Positions 36,984-49,340 of a stretch of 64,000 nt of DNA are shown here, piece after piece. Under the pieces are notes generated by a model, which was not told the origin of the DNA, did no database searches, and saw nothing but the letters and a program-made list of their open reading frames with translations. This DNA comes from Chenopodium formosanum (Eukaryota > Streptophyta > Magnoliopsida > Caryophyllales > Amaranthaceae), in assembly GCA_024500155.1 (NCBI GenBank), contig CM044863.1, forward strand, positions 9,169,501-9,233,500, written 5' to 3'. A program made the position numbers and the translations under genes. Each line of letters begins with the position of its first letter. Position 1 is the stretch's first letter.

Positions 36984-39900
36984 AATGCAACAGAGAATCA
37001 ACCTCTTAAGAGTTTAGAGAAGACGAGAGAACAAGGTGGTTAAAAGACAAAGCAGAAACTGGGTTTGTATTATAGGATGATAAAGGAAATCATGATGGCT
37101 AATGCAAAGTCAGCAATCCAGATTTCAGAAACTTGTAATTACAGAGACTTTAGATAGTTGAGAAATGACTATGTTTGTTAGAAAATAATGCAGGGTGATT
37201 GTTATATTTCCTGAGTTTTATGAAGTTCTTCCTACTTTTTCTTTATCCCTATTTTGGTTAAATTTGTTACCCTTCATCTTCCCTCACCCCACTTTGTTGG
37301 ACCCTCTTATCTTTAAAGAGTCTAAACTATGTTCTTTTCCCATCACAATAGGGGGGAAAAACCCACTTTTCTACTTCCCTTGGTTTCTGATGCTACAGTA
37401 ACAAGGAAGATCTTAAGGAACATAGAGAGCATCTCAAAAGGATTTGGATAATTCCCTCGCAGATTAACAACAGCATTGAGGACTGTCATTACTGCAATTT
37501 CAGGGCAAGGAGGCTGATTTTAATCATTTTAGGGTCTACTTTGGGCATGACTTATTATACTACAATTAATCATCAACTTGCCTTAAATATCTGTAAGAAT
37601 CAGGTGGAAACATATTATTAAGGCTTCACCTACCTTTTATAACAAGAAAAAGAGAGAAGGGGAGAGGGGGGGGGGGGGGGGAGGCAAAGGTTTAAAGCAA
37701 ATTTAAATACCAGATTTCCCACATTGGCTGTTGATGGGCTTCTGCAAATGTCCTCTTGAAGCTCATTAGATTTAGTTGATATGCGAAGATCTAACTCCTT
37801 TTTATTTGGAACAGCCACCTCAAAGGACCCATCATCTTTTTTCTGAAGCTTATTAGCTTCATTACTAGCCTCCGCTGTCCTAAGAGATCCAGCATTTCCT
37901 GTTTCAATACCATTACAGAGATTAATAACATATTCGAGCCCTTTTACAAGGAGAAAAATATCTGCTTACTGAGTGACTACCTGCTAAATGTAATTGAGCT
38001 TCTCTTATTTGCCTATCAAGTTTCTCAAATAAGGTTCTGTTGATTTGCTCCGCTTTACTCCTATCAGCAAGATTAAATGGAAACTTAAACATAGGAGACA
38101 CATTTGTTCTTTGACCAACTTCTTGAGCAGGACACGTCTGCAGCCCATCCCTGCTGGGAGTCTGAATAGTTTTAACTAATTCAGTCTGTTCAGTATTCTT
38201 TATCTGGTCAACTGTGTTTACATGTCTACCAATTTCAGAAGGAGAATATTCAATATCTTGACACATAGTAGAACGAGTAGATTTCTGAACAGGGTCCAGA
38301 GAACAATTATTAATTTGCTGCAAGGATTGCTTTTTATGAGCACCATTACCAGTATCTGCAACCTGGTGTGGCATCTCTGAAAACTTAGGATCAGATGGCA
38401 CAGAATTTCCAGTAAAATTAAAGCGCGTTCTAGTTCGGACAGCTGCATTAATGTCTGACTTATTAGTCAATATTTCCTCTCTTCTGCAATATTTTGCACC
38501 AGGAAGTTGCCACTCAGTACCAGGTTCAAGTCTGGATGATAAATGTGCTTGTTCTTCTTGTAAATTCCCCAAGTTATGAGCAGCATTGCTTAAGCATTTC
38601 AATCCAGGTGAAGACATAGACCCTTCTCCATCATCAGGCTCAACAGTTTGTGTCAGATTATCAGTCAATATTGTGGTTGGATAAGACCGATCTTGTAGTT
38701 GGCTATTATCAGTCTCCTTACATGGATCTATAGCATCAGATCCATTTTTTTGCTTAGGACAATGTAACATTCCTATATCTTCATGAAAACTTTGGGACTT
38801 GGGCTTGTACACATCAGGATTTATATGAACTCCAGATGTTAGACTCTCAATCCAGTCTGATGGGCTTGAATTCAGATCAACATAAAGTTGAATCCCATCC
38901 TCACAACGGACTTCAAATGTAAATTCAGGGGAAGGTGCTACTGCAGAGGAACTAACAACAGAGGAGAAGGTATTCTCTGCAACACCTGCCCCATTGTTAC
39001 TTTCTCTATGGAGTTGCGTTAAATTACCCACATCAACAGATGCCTGCAAAGCACAAGAGGCAAAATGAGCCGTGCATCTTAAAAGACAAGCAGAGTCATA
39101 TGATAGCCCTGTTAGATTTTGAAGATTTTCATATGATAGCCCTGTCAGAATACTGTCAAATGTAAGACTGTACTTACCAGGTCACTTTTCCTACAAAAGC
39201 ACTCCCTCCATTTTTTTTAAGCGACACGTTTTACCTTTTTGCACTATTCACCTAATCCACTCTTACCAATGTTAGTGATTGATACATAAGGATAAATACA
39301 ATCTTGTGCGTACTTGTTGGAATCGTTTGAATGAATAGTTTATTAATATTTAATTGTTATAAATTTTTACTTATTGATAATTAAAGATGTTATTGGTCAA
39401 AATTTTGCATTGGCATATGTGTTCATGAGAGAACGAAGGGAGTACATCATTAACTTCATATTTAGCCTCATTCAATCACAAACCCAATAATTTAAATACA
39501 TGCATAGTCTCACATACTTCTCTTTTGATAGGTTTCTTTCACAATTCTCCCGCCCCTCCTCCTCCTCCCACCCCCCCCCTCCCCTTTCCCAAACCTATTC
39601 TCTGAACCCTAGCTTCCGGTGGCCCCCACTGCTTCCCTCATTCTACTGTCTCCTCTCCCCCCCCCCCCACCCCTTCCCCTCTCCTATAGTCCTACCCAAC
39701 TCACTTCTTCCTTGCAACCAGGGATACGTAACCCACCAGAAAAGCCAAATTCCTACTTTCCCCCACCCACTGCCAAACTCCAGTTCCTTAACCGTTCAAG
39801 CCTCACACATACAGCCTCTGGCTTAACCTACCAACCCCATAAACCCCAACAGATACAGGAGAAGTACATTTTAAGGGGAGGAAGAAGTAAGAGGTCAAGT

Positions 39901-41677
39901 CATTGAACAGTTAAATAGTAAATGTGGTCAATGGTGAAAAAGGTAAAGGAAGCGTGGGAAATTGGAAATTCTGCCCAGTCAAACCCCTCCACCCATGTTA
40001 GGAGTGTGATTAGGTCCACTTAGTTATTATATACTCCCTCTATCCTTGTCTTCTTGATATCTTACTGAGACAAAATAATATCACAAAAATCTGTCTATAA
40101 GACAAATGAAATAGCACAAGGAGTTTATTTCTGAACATATAATCAAACTAGGAAGTTTGTTTAAGAAAAATTATACTCTGGTATATGTAATTACCCAACT
40201 GCATTTTCTGGATTTCAAATTAGCCTCTTACTTAGTAACTATAGTAAGAAAGATGCAGACTTCCTTAGTCCCATATTAAGCTTACAAATTAACTGTTTTA
40301 TAATCTCTAAGAACAAAATTTGACCAAAAGTTTTTTACCAGAAAAATGCTTTGAACATTTAACAATGTTTACCATGATGAAATATATGATGAATCTACTA
40401 ATAGTGCATTCTCTGTTTCTGCATTACAATGAAATATATTCCTTGACAAAATCAAGGCCACATCTTCCATACATTGTACAATATTTCTTATGAAAGGTAC
40501 CCGATTGGAGGGCTTAACATGCTTATGAGATCAAATATACTTTTCCAGCAATAACCAAGGATATGGTGAAATAATTGCCACATACATAGGATTACCTTGA
40601 GAATGTCAGAAACAAAAGAATGCAAAGCACTAAAGGTACACTATATTCCAAAAACTGATCAAATTTTGCATATTTTTTAGAATTGAGTTTCAGGACACCA
40701 AAAGTGACCTGGATCCCTCATTGCTTCTATCTCTTTTCAATGCCATGGAATTAATATTTGGAGATGAAGGGAAAAGACTTAACAGATGAATTCAAAACAT
40801 TGGACGTCTTTAGAGGCTATTTCACAATCAATGACAAAACTAAATGGACTCAGCTTGATTATAACAGGTTAAAAGTCTAGGCATGACGATTACTTTACAA
40901 AATTGTGTGAACACACAAATCATCTCAAGTTATAGCCAAACAGGCAAAGATAACCTAACAATGAGATCTGCACCTTATCAGAAGTAGCAGACTCTTTGGA
41001 ATTCTGCAAATTATCTGGATCTGCATCTCGCTGATTAAGGTACTGGTTGTTGCGAAAGCTATTATCGGATGCGATGCGTCCACGATCTGGATATCAGAGA
41101 TTAAAAAAGAACAAAATTTAGGGAATTACGAAACTAAATAATACCAGATCTGATAAGAAATTAAACAGGGGAATGAGGATTCAAGAATAACGATTTAGAT
41201 ATACATTCAATGTCAATGATCTAGCCTATTTTCTTGTAATTCATATCATCTTTATAAAGCACCATACTCAAATAACAAAAGATACACAATACAGCGGTAT
41301 CCGTTCCTAAAAAATTTCATGATTACCACAAACAAACTGTAAGAAAACGAGTTAATCATTTTTTTTTTTTTGGGAGAGGGGGAGGGGGGGATGAAGAGAT
41401 AATTAGATACCTTTTCTCTGTTTATCTGTTGAATTCATCCTTGCAACAGTTTGCAACTCTGTTGTTCCTGAAGCAAAGAGATCACTTCTAGTACCCTCCC
41501 ATATGGCTCTCGTGCTTAGGTTCTTCTTCTGCATTTAAAGTGATAATTGTCAATTATTGTGAATATTAGGAAACAAATCACAATAAATCAAAATATAACC
41601 TTCAGAGGCATGTGAATCAAGATATCAAAACGTTCTGATACGACCGTCGTAAATTCTAGTCCCTCAGTTTTTTTTTG

Positions 41678-41708
<31 letters not shown>

Positions 41709-44700
41709 GTGACACTAGCTTCCGCATGGAGTTTAGTAGAAAGATATATAGGGTGTATAGGTAAGGTGGTTTGTTAGGAAATCAAATACTTCCTCTGTTT
41801 CTTTTTAGTTGCATCACTTTCTTAAAAAAAAAAGTTTCAAATTAGTTGCATCCTTTCTTTTAGTAAATAAACTCTCTCTATCTCTCTCCTATCACATGGG
41901 TCCGCAATTTGAAAAATGATGCAACTAAAAAAACGGAGGAAGTATAAGGATGTGAGATGAGAAAAATAATAAAATTGTAGGAGTGGGTACCATGAAGAGC
42001 TAGAAATAATTTAAAATGCAGTAGTGGGGACTAAAAGAAAGACAAATATAATTAAAAAAGTGGAATATATCCAATACAGGAAATTATGTCGCTTATAAAA
42101 ATGAATGGTCAAGAAAAGTGTCACTTGAAAAAACCCGTAGGTTTAAGGAAAATGTCACTTTAAAAAAAACAGAGGGAGTATGTGGTACAACCAAACCCTT
42201 CTCAACTTGGTCAAAACATTGATACCCAGTCCTTTATTTACCTGGGTAGTATTGGGAAATTTATAGATATTGTGTACGTTTGAATTCTTTGAAATAAAAC
42301 TCTTTCCACATCATCGTCAAAAATATTGTTTAAATATTGGGAAAATTGGTTTATATAACCGTAACAGCTTTGATGCTAGGCTCCAACAACTAAATTGGCT
42401 GTACATGAACACACCAACTATAATAGTATGAATGCCTAATGTCACATCAAAATCGATTAACCCAGATCCATCCCTTCAAGTCACCTTCAGAATCCTTCAC
42501 TCCCTTTCTTCATCCCCAACCCTCCCACCCAATTCCACTAATTTAGAAAGTTTCACTGGAATACGGAAGAATTCTAGGACAGTATGTGGTGTATCACTGA
42601 ATCATTGAGTTCTCCAAACATTACAATTGGTGCTACCGTATATAGACACCTTACTTGGTGCTACTCCTTGAGACAAATCTACAGACAAAAGCCAGCATAG
42701 ACCCCAACATCAGCAGGCCTTAATGTGTTACCTTTTTCACAGTTTGCAAGCTACTATGGGACAATGGAAAACATGCAAGTAGAATGGAAAATCAAAGAAT
42801 CATTCCTGTACAATCTCAACCAGTAAACATAAATAAATTAATGAATTTATTATGTTTTAAGAAAGTAAAATATAAGAAATTTTTGTCACGTTTAGGACAA
42901 AGTAAAAAGTAATTGTAGCAAAATGATATATTAAGTATTTGTAGCTAAACGAAAGCCACATGCAAGCACACAAACATCCTATTGGCAAGGTCTCAAGCAA
43001 TGAGAAAGCACAAAATCTAGTTAGGCTGACGAATTAACGTCTACTATAACAACCCTAGAGCTCCACATTTCCTTATTGAATACCAGAACTAAAGCCCTGT
43101 ATGGCCACCCCCTCCCTCCCCCCCTCCCCCCCCCCCCCCCCCCAAACCTCTCATTAGTCTTATGCTTTGCCCCTCTCTCTTGAAATCCTAAGTATTGGTT
43201 TTCTAACTGACTTATCATCAAGTGACTAAACCATCTAGACCTTGCCCTCTTGCATCTCACCTTCATGGAGATAACACTTACTTCCACCTTATCAACCAAT
43301 TTCTTCTTAACACAACTTCCATCCAAAAAGTTGGCAAGTTTTTGTGATTGGAATTTGGAATATCATTAATTACATTAATTTTGGTTATAGAACTGTGTTC
43401 AATATTCACATAAATTTATCATTTATGCATAAATACAAGACAACATTAACTATATGTTGGAAAACCTAACTTTCACATTTCTTCATCTTTAAGAGACAAT
43501 GTATCCTTCCTAGTAGCATAAAACCTTATGCCCAAAAAAACCTTCCATATCTCAATTAGATATACTTATCAACTTGGATTTACATTATAGATTACAATTC
43601 GTACCATTACACGACTAAATGTGATATTATTTTCCTTCAAATTAATGCAATATTCACTACCAATACTACTTTAGTTATAGATGAGAGAAAAGGTGGTAGA
43701 AAAAAGAAAGGTTTCACACTTCATAAAACAAAAGTTCATATGCAACAGTTCTACAAATTGAAGTTTATCAGCAAAAAAAAATTAGTTTCTGAATGAAGCA
43801 CCCCTTGAATGTAAGGCTAAGGCTCTCACATGAATAAAGGATACCTTTTGGAAAGACTTTAAAAATGAGTTCCACGAGAAATCCCGCCACACCAATTTCC
43901 ATCACTCACTAGCCATCATTTCATGAGATCAATTAAAGCTTTCCGTTTCGTTATTTTTTCCATTCATGCATCTTTACACAACAGTAGGAGTTGTTACTTT
44001 TTACCAGTAAACCTAGTGTCCTTTCCTAAAGAAACAAGGCAGCTCAATTTCAATTCAAAACATGTAACTGTGAGGAATATGTTCCATAGAATAAATACGT
44101 TCAAACATTTTCATGCACTTGGATCACTAACCTAATTTCTATATTCTTGGCCATATATGCATATACTACATTAGGTTTAATCTCAATAACTGTGTCACTA
44201 CTTGACTGAGAAACATGAACTTTAGCAAGTAGTTCAATATTTTTTTATTATTATTTTCTTAGTACATCACAAATGTAAGATTGCTCACACAATAGGATCA
44301 GAAATACAGAATAGATTTTAAAAGGAAAAAAAAAAAAAAGTAGGAAAATTAAAGAATCCATCCTCCAAAAAAAATTGGCTGACAAAACCCCTATGATGCT
44401 TTAGTTCATATAATCCAGAGTTTGGGAATGGTCTTTGAGTATTGCCTGAACCATGATGGCATGAGGGTATCAAATCTCCTAATGGAAATTTTAAAACATT
44501 AATGTTCCATTTTGAAAACTAGATAAGTTAACTGAAAACAACAAAATTCCTTCTCCTTTCTAACAGGACCTGCTTCTTAACTTTCCACAGTTGTCTCAGT
44601 TACAACCAAAATACTATTTACATTTGTAAATAAATCATTAATATCTTACGAGGATGATATTTCTGACAAATATTAAAACTCAGGATCATTACTGGAAAGC

Positions 44701-45605
44701 TGGTCAAAGAATGGACAATTTCAGGCTATGTTTCCCTTACGATGTTATTAAGAAAGTTGATCCAGTCATTGTCATAGTACTAGAGAGTTTTCTATAGCCC
44801 GATTCAGATTATTTAAAAACCCACTTGGGTCTCAAAAATACAATGCTGTTTGAGAATTTAAATACAGTGAAGTATGTTATGTAATATATCCTTTATTTAC
44901 CCTGATTTCTACTATGTCCATGACTACTAACTCCTCAATAATCAATGTAACACAAGTAGGGTTTTGAAAATAAGTTTCCCGACAATAGTAAAATACAACT
45001 AGCTCCATGACTTCTCTTAAAGTTACCACATCAGCCTCAAATTATCACACCAGGAAAATGCATTTAGAGGAAGTCACTAAAATTAAATATGACTTGCTTC
45101 GCTCATACTAATAAAAGTGCACATTTAACACCAAAAAAACACTCAATTCTCTCATGCAATTACTATTAACACAATAAAACCATTGCAATTATATGAGCAC
45201 CAAAGACAAGAAAGTCATAAAAAGTAGCGCTGCAATCTAACAGAAGTCCAATCAACTGAAAAATATAATGGCAGATAATTCACAGAGCCAATTGGAATTG
45301 AGCAGGCACCGTAAAGGCAAATAAATTAAAAAAAAAAAAAAAAAACATGAAAATTGAAAAAATGTAAAGTGTAGAACCGAATATAAAGTTGACTATAAGA
45401 CATCTCCATAAAAAAATGTATACTAGCTTTTTCCTCATTCATCTGACAGATAGCGACATCAGTAAAATACCTCCAAGTAAAGAATCAAGGATGTTGCCAT
45501 TTCAGAGTTTGACTTATTAGCAGGTAGACCATATTTCTTGCACAAGCCTTGGAGATCCTTTCTTGAGAAGTTACGATACAAATCCTCCTCTTTCTGGTCT
45601 CCCAT
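34262..45605 (-). CDS. Uncharacterised plant protein with N-terminal SAP-like segment
   Basis: I could assemble eight coding exons on the minus strand, in coding order: 45605-45471, 41528-41411, 41086-40974, 39043-37981, 37898-37711, 36415-36378, 36294-36084 and 34315-34262 (TAA). All have GT-AG borders, and the phases close to exactly 640 codons (639 residues). Exon 1 (MGDQKEEDLYRNFSRKDLQG) carries a helix-turn-helix LQGLCKKYGLPANKSNSEMA that resembles a SAP DNA-binding motif. The large fourth exon is Ser/Thr/Gln-rich and mostly disordered (DLNSSPSDWIESL is a possible short motif). The seventh is strongly basic (EKPRKKSSDSE, EHKKRRHLNS, KHRRSSRLFAK), suggesting nuclear localisation. Function is unknown. 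The tiny sixth and last exons are the least certain. Confidence 0.7.
35396..35417. repeat. Poly(G) run of 22
   Basis: A 22-G homopolymer in the last intron of the SAP-like gene. Similar G or C runs occur at 37666-37681 and about 43122-43143. They are prone to length error in sequencing and could form G-quadruplexes. Confidence 0.9.
36920..36980. repeat. (AT)n microsatellite
   Basis: About 30 uninterrupted AT units in an intron of the SAP-like gene. Confidence 0.95.
39202..39442. mobile_element. Stowaway-like MITE in an intron
   Basis: It begins CTCCCTCCATTTTTTTTAAG and ends GAACGAAGGGAG|TA. The interior shares ATTTAATTGTTATAA and TAATTAAAGATGTTATTGG with the element at 13481-13834, so the two are one family. 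The left flank is CA rather than TA. Confidence 0.7.
39541..39910 (+). other. C-rich island inside an AT-rich intron
   Basis: This stretch is rich in CCTCC and poly(C), unlike the surrounding intron. It holds a plus-strand open frame (39619-39906) that begins MAPTASLILLSPLPPPPPLP and is Ser/Pro-rich like a plastid transit peptide. It could be a captured 5' gene fragment or simple low-complexity DNA. No acceptor or donor ties it to the host gene. Confidence 0.3.
41789..41942. mobile_element. Stowaway-like MITE in an intron, 154 bp
   Basis: TA|CTTCCTCTGTTTCTTTTTAG on the left mirrors CTAAAAAAACGGAGGAAG|TA on the right. The inverted repeat is about 25 bp including GTTGCATC/GATGCAAC, and TA lies on both sides. 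A further Stowaway-type end (AAACAGAGGGAGTA) at about 42168-42180 suggests a second, partial element next to it. Confidence 0.75.
43140..43326 (-). mobile_element. Possible RTE-type LINE reverse-transcriptase tail fragment
   Basis: The minus-strand frame reads LVDKVEVSVISMKVRCKRAR and then SRWFSHLM. This loosely resembles the C-terminal motif of plant RTE-like elements (KvGVa.I..KMRE.RLRWFGHV). It ends in a poly(C)/poly(G) run. The match is weak. Confidence 0.25.
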
Positions 45606-47870
45606 ATGTTTCAAACGAAGGCATCAAATTGTAAGCCTGAGGCCAAAATTAGCAGTAATGTTCAAGTAAAACAATGATGGCCACTTACCAAATGGTAATT
45701 AGCTTTAATCAATAATCATAGAAAGGAATCTCAAACAACCAAACTTCTAGCTGTGTTAAAGGAAGGCCAGCCAATATAAAAATCTAACTTTTCTTTCGAT
45801 TTCAAGGACATTTGATTTATGAGTTATGACGCTAAGAAATAAAAAGAGCATAATCATAAAACATAAAAGTCTATGCTACTCTCATTCATACATGTCAGAA
45901 AATGATGTGGCATATATAAGAAGTAACGGCCCGGTTGGTCAGCACTAGATGATGATTGATGGCAGTAATAATAGTAACCATGAATGCAATTTTGCAAGGA
46001 AAGTCCCATGTCAGCGTCCAAAATTATGCAACTCCATTCCCAATTGTGTGGAGTCTTCATAAATTTCCATCACCACTCAAAATCATGGTGGTGGTATTGA
46101 ATGGCAATGGAAATTTTAGAAGATCAACACATTATTAGAGGTGAAGAAAAATTAACATGGAGTCAAGAGTCATAAGACCCTCCTAACGAAGTTAAATATG
46201 AACTTATTATCATCACATAACTTTATTACTGCCAACCAAACATGTAGTAAGTTAACAAAGGGACAATTGAGTTAATTTACATCTTTCCAGTCACAAACCT
46301 CAAATTACATTTATCATTTACGTATCCTTCAAAGGCTGCACAATGTAACTTTTTATTTAACAGCATGAAAAAAACACGAAAACAGCATTAGTGGTAAAAG
46401 TACACTATTAGATTTAGCAAATTTTTTAGAGCACTTTTCACAATCATAATAATCATTCAGCATCAGTGAGAGGATAGCTTAGTTAGGACAAACATTTGAA
46501 TAAGCAAAGCCAAATAATTGGCTGATCGCCTAGAAAATCATATTACAAACTTCAATATACAACCAAATATAGATAAGAAATAGATTGACCAAAAGGAATC
46601 TAGCTGATATTTACATAATACATCTTATTGATAAATTGATAATGGTACCATGAAGTGCAATGTCTAGCGGGACATAAGTGACCATGGAAACTAGTGGCCT
46701 CCAATGAAGCAAACAAGAGGTGTAGAGTTTGCACACATACACAAACACAATTATGTGAAGAATCAAAGCAGAAATGTAGACGTCTATTGGAACCTAAATA
46801 TTCAACACTTGGTATTGCATCTCCTCATAAGGTCCTACCCTTGTTTGATGAACTACATGTAGGGTACTTTACCATTCTCATTTCTTTGACATAATCCAAA
46901 TTCACAACACAAAAATCATTTTAAATCTTAGCAATACCAAAGGTGGAGACGAATGTTATACCCTTTGTCGGGATTAAAATACAAATCATTTGCATTTTCT
47001 ATCTTTCAACCCAGCATATAACGAATATTGTGATCTACTAGAGCAAGCAATCTTTAGATAATATCAAAAAATGTCCTTCACAAACCAACTAACCTCGCCA
47101 TTCTTCTTATTTGCTTACTCGTGAAGCATTGTCATTAAGTGATTCCTAATATGCCTCTTTACATCTTTGAGAGGTGCGCGCAATTGAATGTAAACTGAAT
47201 CTTTTGTATACCTCCCTTTATCATTTGTTCGAGATGAAGAAAACTAAGAACCGAAACATCGAACTCGAAACGATGCAACACATCTATAAGCATTATCATA
47301 ATCCCCACTGAGCTACAAATACAACACAAAAACAGAAAGTACAAACAAAAAACAATTCTTCAAGAATAAATACCAAAAATTAAGCATAATCACATCAAGC
47401 TTTAACTCGCTAACAGACAAACAAACATACAAATAACAAACCCTAATAAATAAAATATGATTAAAGTATAAATAAAATTAGGGATTTTAATCAAAAGGCA
47501 ACAAATACCTGAATTCCCCTGTCAAATTCGTTGATTGATGCTATAAATCCCCTTTTTTAGCAACTTTAGCTTGAAACTGAACAACAAAATCAAACACCCA
47601 AATACAAAATAAGTACTAACCCGCCAAAATCAATCACTTCCCAAATTGAAACTAACATTAAATTCAAAACAACATATTTCATATTTCTGGAAAAATTCAT
47701 CACAACCTAAGGTGAAATTCAACAAAAAGAAGAAAAAAAAAATGAAAAATATAAAGAAATTAGAGGTACCTGATTGAATAAAATTGCGAGAAATTGGTCG
47801 AGAAATTGGAATAAAAGTACAAGAACTGAGAGGAGAGAGAAAGTGAGTGTCAAAAGGAATTCAAAGGAGA
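45606..47870 (-). other. 5'UTR exons and leader introns of the SAP-like gene
   Basis: The coding exon opens after a GGCCTCAG acceptor at 45637-45639. Upstream donors on the minus strand are GAATTCAG|GTATTTG (exon end about 47519) and CAATCAG|GTACCTC (exon end about 47770). The transcript therefore probably has two leader exons, possibly alternative, starting near 47.85 kb. The intervening sequence is AT-rich with no other gene. Confidence 0.5.
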
Positions 47871-47877
47871 GCTTGAC

Positions 47878-48871
47878 TAGGGCTGGCAAAAATTGACCCG
47901 ACCCGAAAACACGACCCGAACCCGACCTGAAAATAGCGGGTTAGGGTTGAAGTTTTCGACCCGAAAACTTAAATGGGTTGACACGAACACGACACGAAAT
48001 TTAAATGGGTTAGGTTAAGGTTGAATATTCCAACCCGAAAGTGATCCACCTAACCCGAAAAAAAATAAAAATAAAAAAAAAACTTATTGAAGTCAGCCCA
48101 AGCCCACATTTGGGTCCTAATAAAAACTAAAACCCTAAAATCTTCTCATATGCTCACCCCTTTCAGCCGCAAGAGCTATCTTTCTCCCTAATATTTCATT
48201 TTTTCCTCATCTTTTATCTCTCTTCAACTCAAGAACTCAAACCCTAAAGACTTAAAATCGTTTCCCTTTCCACACCTTCTCTTTCACAAACATAACAGTT
48301 CAAGAGTTAAACCTTCATCAATCACCCACGGAGCAGTTTAATTATGAAAGAATAAGCAGTACGGTGTCGGCGGCACTACTAATGATAGCAAGGGCTGGAC
48401 ATTTACAAGAACACATTATAATTAATGCTAAGGATATGATCTGATGAATCAGATGATGTATGCTATTTTCATGTTTTTGTTATACTTCCTGTAATGTATA
48501 ATTAACAATGACCCTTTATAATTATTCGTTCAACACACTGTTTATTGGTTTGTAATTGTTAATTAGAATCGTTAGTTTATTACTTTGTTAGACTATATAT
48601 GTTGTTTATTTTGGTTTCAATTGAAGCACTGATCCTATGAACTCCGTGTGTGAAAAAATCAGGGAGTATGTAAGTAGCAAGTTATTTGTGAAAATTAATC
48701 GGGTTAAATAAGGTCAAATTCGGGTTGACCTGAACCCGAAAATATCAGGTTCAGGTTGAACTTTTCAACCCGAAAAGTTAAATGGATCAGGTTCGGGTTG
48801 AGGGGTAGCTGACCCGAAATCAGCTGACCCGAACACGAACCCGACCCGACCTGATCCGTTTGCCAGCCCTA
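47878..48871. mobile_element. Non-autonomous hAT-type element, 994 bp, 8-bp target duplication
   Basis: It begins TAGGGCTGGCAAA and ends TTTGCCAGCCCTA, a perfect inverted match over 12 of 13 bases. AGCTTGAC flanks both ends (47870-47877 and 48872-48879), the 8-bp duplication of the hAT superfamily. Subterminal DNA on both sides is filled with GACCCGAA-type motifs in opposite orientation, the usual transposase-binding layout. The centre (about 48.1-48.66 kb) has no transposase frame. It sits right at the 5' end of the SAP-like gene's first exon. Confidence 0.88.
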
Positions 48872-48967
48872 AGCTTGACTAGCTCAGGTGATGTATCAGC
48901 TCAAGTTTGAGGAGAAAAAAAAAAGAGTAAATTATTTTTAACCGATTTAAACAACTGTTATTTTTAT

Positions 48968-49008
48968 CGGCGCCTCTTCTGTGCAGCTGGCCACACCGTG
49001 TGGCCAGC
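48968..49008 (+). repeat. Left terminal inverted repeat of the MULE
   Basis: It starts CGGCGCCTCTTCTGTG and includes the palindrome GCTGGCCACACCGTGTGGCC. It pairs with the repeat at 60502-60542. Inward of it, AATAACGGA occurs twice (about 49023 and 49066). Confidence 0.8.
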
Positions 49009-49213
49009 GTCCAGCTCAGCAAAATAACGGAGCTTCCACGCGCGCGTCAATAAATTGCCAAAAATAACGGAATTCAAAAAACACGCTGATCTCAGCGTCC
49101 TTTGTGCTTCTTAAAAGCACCGACATTTACACAAATCCCTAGAGCCGCAACTTTAACCTCTCGATTTCACCAAATTCTTCTCATAATCTGCGAAAAAAAA
49201 ATTACCAGCTACA
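49009..49213 (+). promoter_or_regulatory. Transposase promoter/leader region inside the MULE end
   Basis: This short stretch between the terminal repeat and the transposase ATG is GC-richer at first (CCACGCGCGCGTC) and then a normal leader. The transposase promoter must lie here and in the terminal repeat. No TATA box was fixed. Confidence 0.4.
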
Positions 49214-49340
49214 ATGAGTGACGAATTACAAAACTTAGCAGAATCACAAGAATCAATGGAAATCGAAGAAATAGGTGATTCATTTTTGAATCTGGAGATT
49301 GAAGAGATCGAAAAAAATCCAGAAAATGATGAAATACAAG

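Noticed and set aside
40034..40125. Stowaway MITE beginning TA|CTCCCTCTATCCTTG.
   Set aside because: I could find no matching right end; CAAGGAG near 40118 is too short to trust.
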